A stretch of DNA of 64,000 bases from Planktomarina temperata RCA23 (GCF_000738435.1 NZ_CP003984.1:2542001-2606000), one strand, 5' to 3'. Positions 53,534 to 62,804 are shown, counted from the first letter of the stretch. Numbers and translations: made by a program. Notes: generated by a model from the letters alone, not told the origin.

Positions 53534-55435
53534 ATGAAAACCTCGATTGCGACCGTCTCTATCTCGGGCAACTTCGCAGAAAAGCTCGAAGCGATCGCGG
53601 CCGCCGGATTCCATGGGCTGGAAATTTTTGAGCAAGATTTCATCGCCCATGACGCCAATCCGCGCGAAGTCGGCGAGATGATCCGCGCGATGGGGCTTGA
53701 AATCACCATTTTTCAACCCTTTCGTGACTTTGAGGGCCTGCCTGATCCTCTGCGCGCAAAGGCTTTTGATCGCGCGGAGCATAAGTTTGACCTAATCCAA
53801 GAATTGGGAACGGATCTCATGTTGATTTGCTCGTCTTGCCATCCAGAGGCAATTGGCGGCATTGATCGCGCAGCGGCTGATTTTCACGAGCTCGGGGAGC
53901 TCGCGAAAAAGAGGGGGCTGCGCGTCGGTTATGAGGCACTGGCCTGGGGTCGTCACGTCAATGATCACCGGGACGCTTGGGAAATCGTACGGCGTGCCGA
54001 CCATGAAAATATCGGGCTCATTCTGGACAGTTATCACACTTTGGCACGCAAGATTGATCCAGATACAATCCGCCGCATTCCCGGCGATAAAATTTTCTTC
54101 GTTCACTTTGCCGATGCGCCAGCCATTGACATGGACTTGCTCTATCGCTCCCGTCACTTTCGCAACATGCCAGGAGAAGGTGACCTTGATATGATCGGCT
54201 TCACACGCGCGGTGATGGCAACCGGATATTCTGGTCCTATTTCGCTTGAAATATTTAACGATCAGTTCCGAGGCGGCCAACCAAAAACTATCGCAAAAGA
54301 TGGCTATCGATCCCTTTTGGCGCTGATAGATGATGTCCATCGCGCAGAGCCAGCGCTCGCACTGACTGTGCCGGACATGCCAGCGCGAATTCAGGCCAAA
54401 GGCCTGTCGTTCATTGAGTTTGCGAGTAAGGGACAAGACGCAGAGACTCTGGGCGCTTTGCTCTCCAGCCTCGGGTTTACAGCTTGCGCCGATCATCTGA
54501 CTTTGGACCTCACCCTATGGGCACAGGGAGACATTCGCATCTTGGTGAACCGCGAAACCAAAGGCTACGCCAGCAGCGCATTCACGCTCCATGGAACCAA
54601 TGTCTGCGATATTGGGATTGCAGTGGAAGATGCAAAAGAGGCCGCCGAACGCGCGCAACTCTTGGGTGCGGATCTATTTGAGCAGCCAATCGATCCCGAA
54701 CACCTGAAAATTCCAGCCATCCACGGCCAAAGTGGTGGAATTTTGCATTATATCGACGATAAGACCGGCCTATCGAATGTATGGGATCTCGAATTCACCA
54801 ATCGCGCCGATCCCTCACAGGCGGCGGGTCTGACCCGCGTCGATCATATGGGTCATACGATGAGCTATGAGGATATGCTCAGCTGGTCTCTCTTTTACAC
54901 AACGCTCTTTGACCTGAAAAAATCGGCAATGGTTGACGTGGTCGATCCCGACGGGCTGGTGCGATCACAGGCGCTTGAGTCATTAGATGGCAGCCTAAGG
55001 ATTACCCTCAACGGGGCGGAAACCCATAAGACCATGGCGGGCCGTTTTTTGGCGGAAAGTTCCAACGCCTCGGTTCAGCATATTGCCTTTGCGACAGATG
55101 ATATATTTGCCTCTGCCCAAAGATTAGAGGCCTGTGGGTTTGCCCCCTTGCCGATCGCGCGCAATTATTACGCCGACCTGGCCGCACGTTTCGACATTGA
55201 TGCGGCAACGCTGGCGCGCCTACGGGCGCAAAATATTCTTTATGATGAGGATGCGCGGGGGAAATTCTTCCAACTCTACTCGCGCCCCTTCGCCGACGGC
55301 ATGTTTTTTGAAATCGTACAACGCACAGGTGGATATGAAGGATACGGTGGCCCCAACGCCCCATTCCGCATCGCAGCACAAAAGCGGCTGATGCGTCAAA
55401 AAGGGATACCGAATGTCCGTCCTCAGATGAGTTAG
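53534..55435 (+). CDS. two-domain 3-dehydroshikimate dehydratase (QsuB-like)
   Basis: A 633-residue enzyme from the ATG at 53534 (MKTSIATVSISGNF). Residues 1 to about 280 form a xylose-isomerase-like TIM barrel with metal ligands in YEALAWGRH, LDSYH, FVHFADAP and SLEIFND. Residues about 290-630 are two vicinal-oxygen-chelate modules like 4-hydroxyphenylpyruvate dioxygenase (VDHMGH, VQHIAFATDD, FFEIVQR). This fusion is known in QsuB-type dehydratases that make protocatechuate from 3-dehydroshikimate. It stands alone after znuB. The activity of the second half is unclear. Confidence 0.8.
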   Translation: MKTSIATVSISGNFAEKLEAIAAAGFHGLEIFEQDFIAHDANPREVGEMIRAMGLEITIFQPFRDFEGLPDPLRAKAFDRAEHKFDLIQELGTDLMLICSSCHPEAIGGIDRAAADFHELGELAKKRGLRVGYEALAWGRHVNDHRDAWEIVRRADHENIGLILDSYHTLARKIDPDTIRRIPGDKIFFVHFADAPAIDMDLLYRSRHFRNMPGEGDLDMIGFTRAVMATGYSGPISLEIFNDQFRGGQPKTIAKDGYRSLLALIDDVHRAEPALALTVPDMPARIQAKGLSFIEFASKGQDAETLGALLSSLGFTACADHLTLDLTLWAQGDIRILVNRETKGYASSAFTLHGTNVCDIGIAVEDAKEAAERAQLLGADLFEQPIDPEHLKIPAIHGQSGGILHYIDDKTGLSNVWDLEFTNRADPSQAAGLTRVDHMGHTMSYEDMLSWSLFYTTLFDLKKSAMVDVVDPDGLVRSQALESLDGSLRITLNGAETHKTMAGRFLAESSNASVQHIAFATDDIFASAQRLEACGFAPLPIARNYYADLAARFDIDAATLARLRAQNILYDEDARGKFFQLYSRPFADGMFFEIVQRTGGYEGYGGPNAPFRIAAQKRLMRQKGIPNVRPQMS

Positions 55436-55620
55436 CTGCCTGAAGCTTGGAGGTTCTGGCTCGTTTGTATAATTGATTATGCCGTTTGCCTTTGATGGTG
55501 TAGGCGGCGGTGTTGGATTAAAGGAACCCGCCGAACCCCTCTATAACCATAACTTCAGACAAGACACATGATGGCCCGGAAATACCACGAAGGAAACGAA
55601 ATTTGCGCCAAGCCACACGC
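55436..55620. other. gap before the integrase remnant
   Basis: The 185 bases between the dehydratase stop and the integrase relic contain a 30-codon open frame starting near 55479 but nothing I recognise. They may belong to the left flank of the lost integrative element. Confidence 0.3.
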
Positions 55621-55876
55621 ATGGATATTTCGACGGCGGACAGGGCCGCCGAGGCAATCCATAGATTTGAGCAAAGCACCAATTCCAATTCCTTCAAGCA
55701 GTTTCATATCGAGCAAGTTATTGCTTTCAAGAACCGCCTATAGAACCAAAAGAACGCTCGAACACTTTAAAGCATGGTCGATGAACCTGGGCCATGAAAA
55801 CATTGCCACCACGCTTAGCGCTTATTGCCCGGTTTCACCCTCGCGGCAAGGAGAATTGATCCGGGGCATGGGGTAG
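55621..55876 (+). pseudogene. collapsed tyrosine site-specific integrase
   Basis: Two fragments in different frames carry pieces of one integrase. 55621-55743 encodes AEAIHRFEQST and FKQFHIEQVIAFKNRL, typical of an N-terminal core-binding domain. 55745-55876 encodes LEHFKAWSMNLGHENIATTLSAY and SPSRQGELIRGMG, the C-terminal part around the catalytic histidine-tyrosine region. The middle, about 300 residues with the arginines, is deleted and the frame is shifted, so it is inactive. It lies 13 bases from a tRNA-Ser fragment. Confidence 0.75.
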
Positions 55877-55889
55877 GAAAGAGCGGTAT

Positions 55890-55957
55890 GGAGGAACAGG
55901 GATTCGAACCCTGGGAGGACTTTCACCCTCGTCGGTTTTCAAGACCGAACTCTGGCG
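55890..55957 (-). pseudogene. tRNA-Ser(UGA) 3' fragment, attachment-site scar
   Basis: On the minus strand the sequence from 55957 to 55890 forms an anticodon stem-loop (TCGGT/ACCGA, anticodon TGA at 55939-55941), the long variable arm of a type II tRNA-Ser, a T arm with GTTCGAATC, and the 3' acceptor half. The 5' acceptor strand and D arm are missing. Such 3' halves are what integrase-mediated insertion into a tRNA gene leaves at the far end of an island. Confidence 0.75.
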
Positions 55958-56103
55958 CTTCATAGGTAGTCATAGCATTCAAAATTAGTAACTTTCCCGC
56001 ATTTCAAGCGTCATATCCACCATGCTTAGGCACCAGTTTTTTTAAAAGGTTGTCACACGGGTTGTCATGGAAACCTCAACCTATGTCTTCAGAGGGAGCC
56101 AAT

Positions 56104-56436
56104 CTAACTCTTCACCCAAACGGAGATGTAGGCATCATCAGTATTATCTGCAGAAAGGTGTTTCGGCACAGTATCAACCACTTTTACCCTAATTTTTGAG
56201 GCGTGTTGGAGATATTTTGTTAACTGCTCAGCATCATTAGGATGGAGCCGGCCAAATACTTTTGGTACCAATTTATAAAAAAAGCGGGACCAAATTGTTC
56301 GCTTGGGTTCAAAGTACAATATGAACTGATCTTGATCATTTACGACCAAATCCAAATCATCGCCAATGCTTATCCCTTGTTTGTGCAGGTCCAGCCGCAG
56401 GTCTACGACTTGGCTTTTTTCTAATACAATCTCCAT
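56104..56436 (-). CDS. hypothetical protein, weakly HIRAN-like
   Basis: A 110-residue soluble protein I do not recognise. It has strands around GDDLDLVVNDQDQF, a basic middle, and a helical segment VFGRLHPNDAEQLTKYLQ followed by IRVKVVDTVP. This order faintly recalls HIRAN domains, but not enough to assign. It is AT-richer than the core genes, lies just inside the putative island, and has no clear ribosome binding site. Confidence 0.5.
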   Translation of the reverse strand: MEIVLEKSQVVDLRLDLHKQGISIGDDLDLVVNDQDQFILYFEPKRTIWSRFFYKLVPKVFGRLHPNDAEQLTKYLQHASKIRVKVVDTVPKHLSADNTDDAYISVWVKS

Positions 56437-56502
56437 AATAACTGCACACCTATTCTACCGTCAAATACGGCTGTTAAAGCAGCAGAGTGTTAGAATGAAA
56501 GT

Positions 56503-56748
56503 TTAGACAAGTTCTTTCAAACTAATGTTTTGTGATGAAAGCGTTGCAAAAAGTGTCGGAACCACCATTCTATGTTTAACGGCGTTAGTTATTGCAGTAC
56601 TTATCACTTTCGTTTTTACGTTAGGTGTTTCAACATCATAGATCCGATGCATCTTACCTTCATAGTCATAGACAATTTGCATTTTCCCAACGGCGTTCGT
56701 GCGAAAGCCTAAAAAATGCTGTCCATCTTCGCTATAAGCAAACATCAT
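56503..56748 (-). CDS. hypothetical small protein
   Basis: An 81-residue protein beginning MMFAYSEDGQHFLGFRTNAVG. No signal peptide or membrane segment and no family is recognised. It is on the same strand as the 110-residue neighbour, 66 bases upstream of it, so the two may be cotranscribed. AT-rich composition fits the island. GGAGAAAC precedes the start. Confidence 0.5.
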   Translation of the reverse strand: MMFAYSEDGQHFLGFRTNAVGKMQIVYDYEGKMHRIYDVETPNVKTKVISTAITNAVKHRMVVPTLFATLSSQNISLKELV

Positions 56749-57040
56749 AGTTTCTCCCCAGACTCTTGAGGTTCTACGAAGCTTCAGATTCGCACAAAGG
56801 TTTTACTTCAGTCTCTTTTGAAGAGTCACTGATTTATCACACAGTAGAACTGAGGTGTGGTTGAGCAGCCTCCCTGCACAGCTCAAGCTCGTTTTGTCTG
56901 ACAGTGCCTAGCGCTTGCATAAAAGGAGCCGTCCACACGTGACAGAGCCAATCGCCGAGCTTGACACAGAGGTTGATTTAGCACCAGCATGAAAAGGAAA
57001 TGACCCTAAAAGCTGGAGTTTAACTTAAAGGTTCTGAGAA

Positions 57041-57844
57041 ATGGAACTCGCTCTAAAAGATAAAGTAATCCTGGTGACCGGTGGTGCCGCGGGTATCGGT
57101 CAAGAAATTGTAAAAAAACTGCACGCCCTTGAAGCGATCCCAATCGTTGTTGATAGGGTGGAGAAAGTTGAAGCGAAATGGGGGCAAGACAGTAGTACTA
57201 TTCCTGAACTCCAATGGATCACAGCGGACTTGGTGGCAGAAGATCAGTGCCGCAAAGCTGTAAGCCAAATAATTGATCAATTTGGTCGCATAGACGGTCT
57301 TGTTAATAATGCTGGAGTGAATGATGGCGTTGGACTTACTTCAAGCCTTGATCAGTTCCGCTCGTCAATAGAAGCTAATCTTATCCACTATTTTACGATG
57401 GCTCATCTATGCCTTGAAGCACTTAAAAAAAGCAAGGGTACAATTGTGAATATTGGTTCAAAGGTTTCTTTTACCGGACAGGGCTGTACTTCAGGCTACG
57501 CGGCCTCAAAAGGCGGAATTACTTCATTAACGCGGGAATGGGCAGTTGATCTGGCAGCTTTTGGAGTAAGGGTTAACGCAGTTATTCCTGGCGAAGTAAT
57601 GACCCCAATGTATGACCATTGGCTGAGATCTTTTAAAAGCCCACAAGACAAATTACAGGCGATCACTTCGAATATTCCCTTGGAAAACAGATTAACGACA
57701 TCAGCTGAAGTGGCAACGTCAGTAATATTTCTCCTCTCGCAATGGTCTTCTCACACAACGGGACAGTTTCTTTTCGTTGATGGTGGATATACCCATCTTG
57801 ATAGAGCTTTAAGCACAATTCACACCCATAATTTTTTTGAATAA
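57041..57844 (+). CDS. SDR oxidoreductase, L-fucose dehydrogenase-like
   Basis: A 267-residue short-chain dehydrogenase with the TGGAAGIGQEI cofactor loop, the VNNAGVN segment and the S-Y-K triad in SKVSFTGQGCTSGYAASKGG. The C-terminal stretch PGEVMTPMYDHWLRSF and SHTTGQFLFVDGGYTHLDRAL is the pattern I associate with L-fucose dehydrogenases. These oxidise L-fucose (or D-arabinose) to the lactone. A FucU mutarotase and SMP-30 lactonase in the same cluster support this. The composition is clearly AT-rich. Confidence 0.75.
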   Translation: MELALKDKVILVTGGAAGIGQEIVKKLHALEAIPIVVDRVEKVEAKWGQDSSTIPELQWITADLVAEDQCRKAVSQIIDQFGRIDGLVNNAGVNDGVGLTSSLDQFRSSIEANLIHYFTMAHLCLEALKKSKGTIVNIGSKVSFTGQGCTSGYAASKGGITSLTREWAVDLAAFGVRVNAVIPGEVMTPMYDHWLRSFKSPQDKLQAITSNIPLENRLTTSAEVATSVIFLLSQWSSHTTGQFLFVDGGYTHLDRALSTIHTHNFFE

Positions 57845-57862
57845 TCTAATAAAGGTTTTAAT

Positions 57863-58606
57863 ATGCGCTTTGAATTGATGTTACCGTACCAAATTAAAGA
57901 AGCGATCACCAAACATACACCAGTTGTACTCCCTATAGGGGTGATGGAATATCACGGTGAGCATATGGCCGTGGGCATGGATACCCTTGCCGTGACCAAG
58001 AGCTTGGATAGGTTAGAGCGCCAGATGGAAGTGGTCATTCTTCCACCATTTAGCTATGGAGCCGCCAGTTATGCAGTGGCTGCCCCTGAAAGCAGTGGCA
58101 CCTTGCATGTTGATGCAGCAGTACTTGCTCCTTTAGCCGAGCAAATATTTACCGGCCTGCTGAGAATAGGCTTCCGAAATATACACGGGGTCATACACCA
58201 CCAAACAGAAAACTTTTCAGCAGGCATGCCAACTGACTTAGCTTTTAAAATTGGTGCAAGGCAGGCACTTTTTAAGTTCTTAGAGCGCACCAACGGCGAG
58301 GGTTGGTGGGGCGCGCAAGATATGAATGATTATTATACTCAACATCAGTCAGGCAACGACCCGTTTAATTGGATAAAATTACATCCATTAATGGATGAGG
58401 CGATTATCAAAAATTATATTTTTGATCATGCCGGAGAGGGAGAAACTTCGCTCTTAATGGCCCTTGCCCCAGAAGGAGTCGAAATAGCTCGCGTAGCGGA
58501 AAATAATACTTGGTACACTAAGTCGGCATTTAACTCATCAACTGATAGGGGCGAAGAGGTTACTGCGAAAATTATAGAGCGTCTGATGCAGCGGCTTAAA
58601 TCATAA
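57863..58606 (+). CDS. creatininase-family protein (atypical motif)
   Basis: A 247-residue member of the creatininase/FapB metal amidohydrolase fold. The first metal motif LPIGVMEYHGEHMAVGMDT and the late HAGEGETSLLMAL are conserved, but the usual NGHGGN segment is replaced by HHQTEN near residue 113. It follows the SDR gene by 18 bases, so it probably acts in the sugar pathway, possibly opening a lactone or amide, rather than on creatinine. It is unrelated to the M24 creatinase at 41834. Confidence 0.7.
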   Translation: MRFELMLPYQIKEAITKHTPVVLPIGVMEYHGEHMAVGMDTLAVTKSLDRLERQMEVVILPPFSYGAASYAVAAPESSGTLHVDAAVLAPLAEQIFTGLLRIGFRNIHGVIHHQTENFSAGMPTDLAFKIGARQALFKFLERTNGEGWWGAQDMNDYYTQHQSGNDPFNWIKLHPLMDEAIIKNYIFDHAGEGETSLLMALAPEGVEIARVAENNTWYTKSAFNSSTDRGEEVTAKIIERLMQRLKS

Positions 58607-58641
58607 CATGGGAAACTTCAGATAGATAAAATTAAGCATCA

Positions 58642-59568
58642 TTATAGACGGCATCCGTTTACATTCAAATACACTGCATAAACAGAGGATGTTGCAGTAA
58701 TGAAAAGCCTGTTTCCCTTTAATCCCCCAAAACAAACATTTGATACTATCTCTGGGATTAAAATTTTACCAATTAAACAGCCGGCGCTATCGTAGCAATG
58801 GACTCCATCCATAGCACTCGTCCAGATACGATTGCCAGTGTCAATTCGAAAGCCGTCAAAATATCCCGCTGTAGAAGTTGCAAAAATTTCTCCTACACCA
58901 AGCGTTTTGCCATCTGAATCTATCATATGGCGACGCATGTGCTGGGGGCCATTTGGTTCATGGGTGCCACCTGTATCCGTAATGTATAATGCTGTTTCGT
59001 CGGGAGAAAAGGCTAGTCCATTGGGCTTGATATAGTCGGTGGCCATTGCCTCAATTTTTTGCGTTTCTGGATCCCAACGATACACATTGCAGGTCCCAAT
59101 CTGACTTTCTGCACGGCAACCCTCGTAGTCCATTATTATACCATAGGTAGGGTCTGTGAACCAAATTGAACCATCAGATTTAACAACAACATCGTTTGGC
59201 GAATTGAGACGGGCGCCCAGATAGCTATCTGCAATGACTTTCAAGGTGCCATCAAATTCCGTTCGGCTAACACGGCGTGATAAATGTTCGCAAGAAATCA
59301 ATCTCCCCTGCTGATCCATGGTATGTCCATTAGCGTTGTTTGAAGGATCGCGGAATACAGAAACGGTTCCATCTGTTTCATCCCAGCGCATAATGCGATT
59401 GTTGGGAATGTCTGACCAGATGAGATATCGACCTGCGGGAAAATATGCAGGCCCTTCAACCCAACGCCCGCCAGACCAAAGGCGCTCAATTTTTGCATGA
59501 CTTATTATACAATCTGCAAAAATTGGGTCGAGGATTTCATATCCGGTACCGTCAATCTTTCCAAACAT
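58642..59568 (-). CDS. SMP-30/gluconolactonase family protein
   Basis: A 308-residue six-bladed beta-propeller lactonase. Marks are LWSGGRWVEGPAYFPAGRYLIWSDIPNN-type start (residues 31-58), NSPNDVVVKSDGSIWFTDPTYGI near 123-145 with the metal-binding asparagine and aspartate, and YIKPNGLAFSPDETALYITDTG near 178-199. It is convergent with the SDR and creatininase-like genes and would hydrolyse the aldonolactone the dehydrogenase makes. It probably serves the same sugar. Confidence 0.82.
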   Translation of the reverse strand: MFGKIDGTGYEILDPIFADCIISHAKIERLWSGGRWVEGPAYFPAGRYLIWSDIPNNRIMRWDETDGTVSVFRDPSNNANGHTMDQQGRLISCEHLSRRVSRTEFDGTLKVIADSYLGARLNSPNDVVVKSDGSIWFTDPTYGIIMDYEGCRAESQIGTCNVYRWDPETQKIEAMATDYIKPNGLAFSPDETALYITDTGGTHEPNGPQHMRRHMIDSDGKTLGVGEIFATSTAGYFDGFRIDTGNRIWTSAMDGVHCYDSAGCLIGKILIPEIVSNVCFGGLKGNRLFITATSSVYAVYLNVNGCRL

Positions 59569-60046
59569 AATGTATTTTCCTTGTTGTTGAGGCGAATGAT
59601 CCCTTAACCATTCTAGCTGATTTAGCCACCAAGCACACTTGGGTCTTGGCCGGAATGGCTTGCTAGTTATCCAAATTGTTACCTTTTATCTACATCAACG
59701 CAAAGTAAACGGACGGTTTGCTCCAGAACAATAGCAAAAGTTTTGTCAGACAAATAAAATCCCGCATCAGATTGCAGGCGGAGCTTGAAGCTATGCGCCT
59801 AATAATTGGCGCCACTCATCAAGAGCAGCAGCATTGTTAACTTCATTATGGCTTTGCATTACGAAGCTAAAGTGGGAACCAATCACACAGAATTGCAGCA
59901 AGCCAAATAATCTCTGGGCTTATTTGATAGTCACAAAATGGGCTGAGCTTTGTCATTCAAGGATGCTGAGTGGTCGAGATGCCCACTTCAAGTAATTTTG
60001 CTCTGGCAGTTCTACGAATAGGAAAGTTCATCAAACCCTTGGGGAT
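59569..60046. other. 478-base gap without a recognisable gene
   Basis: Between the lactonase and ribokinase genes I see no recognisable gene. A 43-codon frame at 59709-59840 ends in RLQAELEAMRLIIGATHQEQ, which looks helical but has no start and no known family. It may be decayed coding sequence within the island and also hold the lactonase promoter. Confidence 0.4.
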
Positions 60047-60967
60047 CTAATTTCGTAATAGCGATTCAATTTCTTTCCGGGTAGGCATTGAGGGTGCTGT
60101 ACCCGGTCGAGTTACAGAGATAGCCGCGGTTGCTGTGCCAAAACGGATCGCCTCAAGTGGTGAGTGGCCTTCAGCAATGGCAACTGCAAAACCACCATTG
60201 AAAGCATCGCCCGCACCAGTCGTCTCAACCACTGGGCCTGCGTTGATTGCAGGCACGTGCACTGAGTTGCTTCCATCGTGATAAAGGCAGCCATTCTCAC
60301 CGAGCGTAATTATGGCTCCACCTGCACCTTTGGCGAGCAATGCTTCGGCTGCAGCAACCGCATCTTTCGGTGAGTTGACTGTGATTCCAGTGATTGTTTC
60401 TGCTTCGATTTCATTTGGGGTCACAAAATCGCATAAAGCAATCATGGAGGTAGGTAGCTCTACAGCCGGTGCTGGATTGAGGATTGTAGTTGCGCCAGCT
60501 TTTCGAGCGCAGGCCAATGCGTATTCAGCGGCATCTATTGGTTGCTCAAGTTGAGTCATTAAGACTTTGCACTGCTTTATGACTTCGGCGTGACTATCGA
60601 TATCTGAACGATTGATTGTTGCGGCAGCACCTGGACATACAATAATGGCATTATCCCCAGTGTTTTCATCAACAAAGATGTAAGCAGCACCCGTGTAGTC
60701 ATCAGCATGCCGCGTAGCCAGAGACGTCACCCCCGCTTTTTTCCAGGTTGCCAATGCCATATCGGCAAATGGGTCCTTCCCAAGTTTCGTGATGAAGCCT
60801 ACCGAAGCGCCAGCCATTCCAGCAGCGACGGATTGATTAGATCCTTTCCCACCCGGACCGAGTGCAAAGGACTGCCCAAGGATGGTTTCTCCCAGCCGTG
60901 GTTGACGTTGGGCTCGATATGCCGTGTCAGCGACAAAAACCCCTAGAATAACTATATCAAGGGTCAT
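60047..60967 (-). CDS. rbsK: ribokinase
   Basis: A PfkB family sugar kinase of 306 residues. Signature 1 lies in GPGGKGSNQSVAAGMAGA and signature 2 in VETTGAGDAFNGGFA with the catalytic aspartate. It phosphorylates ribose or a related sugar in the cytoplasm. It overlaps fucU by four bases, so the two are coupled. In this cluster it may phosphorylate the keto-sugar made from a fucose-like pentose or hexose. Confidence 0.88.
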   Translation of the reverse strand: MTLDIVILGVFVADTAYRAQRQPRLGETILGQSFALGPGGKGSNQSVAAGMAGASVGFITKLGKDPFADMALATWKKAGVTSLATRHADDYTGAAYIFVDENTGDNAIIVCPGAAATINRSDIDSHAEVIKQCKVLMTQLEQPIDAAEYALACARKAGATTILNPAPAVELPTSMIALCDFVTPNEIEAETITGITVNSPKDAVAAAEALLAKGAGGAIITLGENGCLYHDGSNSVHVPAINAGPVVETTGAGDAFNGGFAVAIAEGHSPLEAIRFGTATAAISVTRPGTAPSMPTRKEIESLLRN

Positions 60968-61416
60968 TCGTCTGGCCCAACAACGCCTTTACGCAGGATA
61001 AAGCAGCCATAAAACCGGCGTTCGCCCGTTTGAATTACCGCATAACTCTTGCGTGCCAGATCGTAAAAGGCGAACCGCTCAACGCTTATCATTGGGCGGG
61101 GTTTCCCTTCAGCGAGGTTGATCTGATCTTGCACTTCTTGTTGGGTCGCTGGTAGCTCATCTGGGGCGCCAACAACCTCCATGCGCATCGCAAAATCATC
61201 CACAAAGGTATCCAATGGCAGAACTGAAAGGATGGAGCCTATTGCCTCGCCGCATGTCAGGTTCTCCATACGCAAGAGGGTGCCAAGACCCGTATGCCGC
61301 GCTACACTTTCTGCCGGAAAGTTTGTATCGCAAATCACCAATGCATCTCCATGGCCCATGGAGCGCAAGCAATGCAGCACATCAGCGTTCAATTTGGAAT
61401 CAATCCCTTTTAGCAT
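60964..61416 (-). CDS. fucU: L-fucose mutarotase (RbsD/FucU family)
   Basis: A 150-residue RbsD/FucU mutarotase interconverting sugar anomers. The start MLKGIDSKLNADVLHCLRSM and MGHGD with the catalytic histidine favour FucU over RbsD, as does LVICDTNFPA. It lies upstream of and overlapping the ribokinase gene, and 72 bases downstream of the ABC ATPase gene on the same strand. Confidence 0.85.
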   Translation of the reverse strand: MLKGIDSKLNADVLHCLRSMGHGDALVICDTNFPAESVARHTGLGTLLRMENLTCGEAIGSILSVLPLDTFVDDFAMRMEVVGAPDELPATQQEVQDQINLAEGKPRPMISVERFAFYDLARKSYAVIQTGERRFYGCFILRKGVVGPDE

Positions 61417-61488
61417 GTTTAATACCTCTCACTGGTTTTCTAAACCTTACCCCCGGCTAAATTGCTTCAAACTAACAAGAGTCAGACA

Positions 61489-62562
61489 TCACTCGAGCCT
61501 TTCGCCACTTTCCTTATCAAATATATGCACTTTATCTGGCTGAATTTCGAGAAATACTTCGTCGCCAGGTACCAGCGCATGGCGCTCTCGGAAAACGGCT
61601 GTAATTTCTTGATCTTGAAACTGGAAAATTCCATGAATTTCAGAGCCCGTCGGCTCAACTACTCGTACCTTTGCTCGCAGTCCAACATCTGACAGTTTGA
61701 GGTGTTCAGGCCGGATACCTAAACTGATCCTTTTTCCAACAGCGAGCTCCTTGGACGCTGGAATATCTAATGTTGAACCGGCTAGCATAATCGTTGCGAA
61801 CCCGCCTTTTAATGCAGTTACCTCACCGTTAAGGAGGTTCATGGAGGGAGAGCCGATAAAGCTGGCGACAAACCTATTTTTGGGACGGTCATAGAGATCC
61901 AACGGACTGCCGACTTGTTCCACATGACCGCCATTCAGAACTACGATTTTGTCAGCCATGGTCATAGCTTCAATCTGATCGTGTGTAACATAAATGGTTG
62001 TCGTTTGCAGGCGTTGATGCAGCTCTCGGATTTCTGCACGCATTTGCACACGCAGCTTAGCATCAAGGTTGGATAAGGGTTCGTCAAAAAGGAAAACCTT
62101 TGGATTTCGTACAATAGCCCTACCCATCGCCACCCTTTGCCGCTGTCCCCCAGAAAGCGCGCGAGGATAGCGTGCAAGATAAGGTGTTAGGCCAAGTATT
62201 TCAGCTGCATCCGCAACCTGGCGTTTCACCTCGGCCTTGTTCATCTTTCGCAATTTCAAAGAAAAGCCCATGTTGGCTTCGACCGTTTTGTGCGGGTAGA
62301 GCGCGTAAGACTGAAACACCATCGCTATGTCACGTTGGCTTGGCGAAAGGTTGTTTACTCTTTGATTTCCTATATTTACATCGCCTGATGTGATTTCTTC
62401 TAGCCCAGCAATCATTCGCAAAAGGGTGGATTTACCGCATCCTGACGGGCCCACAAGCACCACAAACTCTCCATCGGCAATATCCACGTCGATACCATGA
62501 ATAACAGCTGTCTCACCGTACCTTTTGAATAATCTTCTTACCGAAACATCTGCCATTGCCAC
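61489..62562 (-). CDS. ugpC: sugar ABC transporter ATP-binding protein, UgpC/MsmK type
   Basis: A 357-residue CUT1 family ATPase: Walker [10 protein letters not shown], signature [15 protein letters not shown], Walker [13 protein letters not shown] and switch HD in YVTHDQIEA. The C-terminal TOBE/OB regulatory domain covers about residues 240-357. It is divergent from the binding-protein gene, so the permeases should lie beyond the window to the right. The cluster points to a monosaccharide such as fucose. Confidence 0.88.
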   Translation of the reverse strand: MAMADVSVRRLFKRYGETAVIHGIDVDIADGEFVVLVGPSGCGKSTLLRMIAGLEEITSGDVNIGNQRVNNLSPSQRDIAMVFQSYALYPHKTVEANMGFSLKLRKMNKAEVKRQVADAAEILGLTPYLARYPRALSGGQRQRVAMGRAIVRNPKVFLFDEPLSNLDAKLRVQMRAEIRELHQRLQTTTIYVTHDQIEAMTMADKIVVLNGGHVEQVGSPLDLYDRPKNRFVASFIGSPSMNLLNGEVTALKGGFATIMLAGSTLDIPASKELAVGKRISLGIRPEHLKLSDVGLRAKVRVVEPTGSEIHGIFQFQDQEITAVFRERHALVPGDEVFLEIQPDKVHIFDKESGERLE

Positions 62563-62703
62563 CCCAAAATTTTGCTATCGCTTTATGATCTGCCTATCTT
62601 AAGGTATGACTTATGTCCAGTTCTGACATGACTAGCATGTTAGTTACTTGACAGATGCCAATTTTAGAACGAACCTATTTTAGTATAGCAAAATCACGCG
62701 ACT

Positions 62704-62760
62704 GCCATTGATGCACCTGGCGTTTCGTCACCGACCATACGAAACGCCTTTAACAATGGC
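62704..62760 (+). other. nested inverted repeat in the binding-protein leader
   Basis: GGCGTTTCGT (62719-62728) and ACGAAACGCC (62739-62748) form a perfect ten-pair stem with a ten-base loop, enclosed by GCCATTG (62704-62710) and CAATGGC (62754-62760). It lies 45-100 bases upstream of the start of the solute-binding gene. It may stabilise the abundant binding-protein mRNA or be an operator. Confidence 0.6.
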
Positions 62761-62804
62761 CGATTCTAAGAAGGGCGACGTTTTACTGAAAGGGAGAAAC
62801 TAAA

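Noticed and set aside
55479-55571. A 30-codon frame before the integrase relic as a small gene
   Set aside because: It has no recognisable ribosome binding site or homology; it is too short to support.
55890-55980. A functional tRNA-Ser gene
   Set aside because: The D arm and 5' acceptor strand are missing, so it cannot fold as a tRNA.
41834-58606. Creatinase and the creatininase-family gene as one creatinine pathway
   Set aside because: They lie 16 kb apart in different contexts, and the second gene has an altered motif and is linked to sugar genes.
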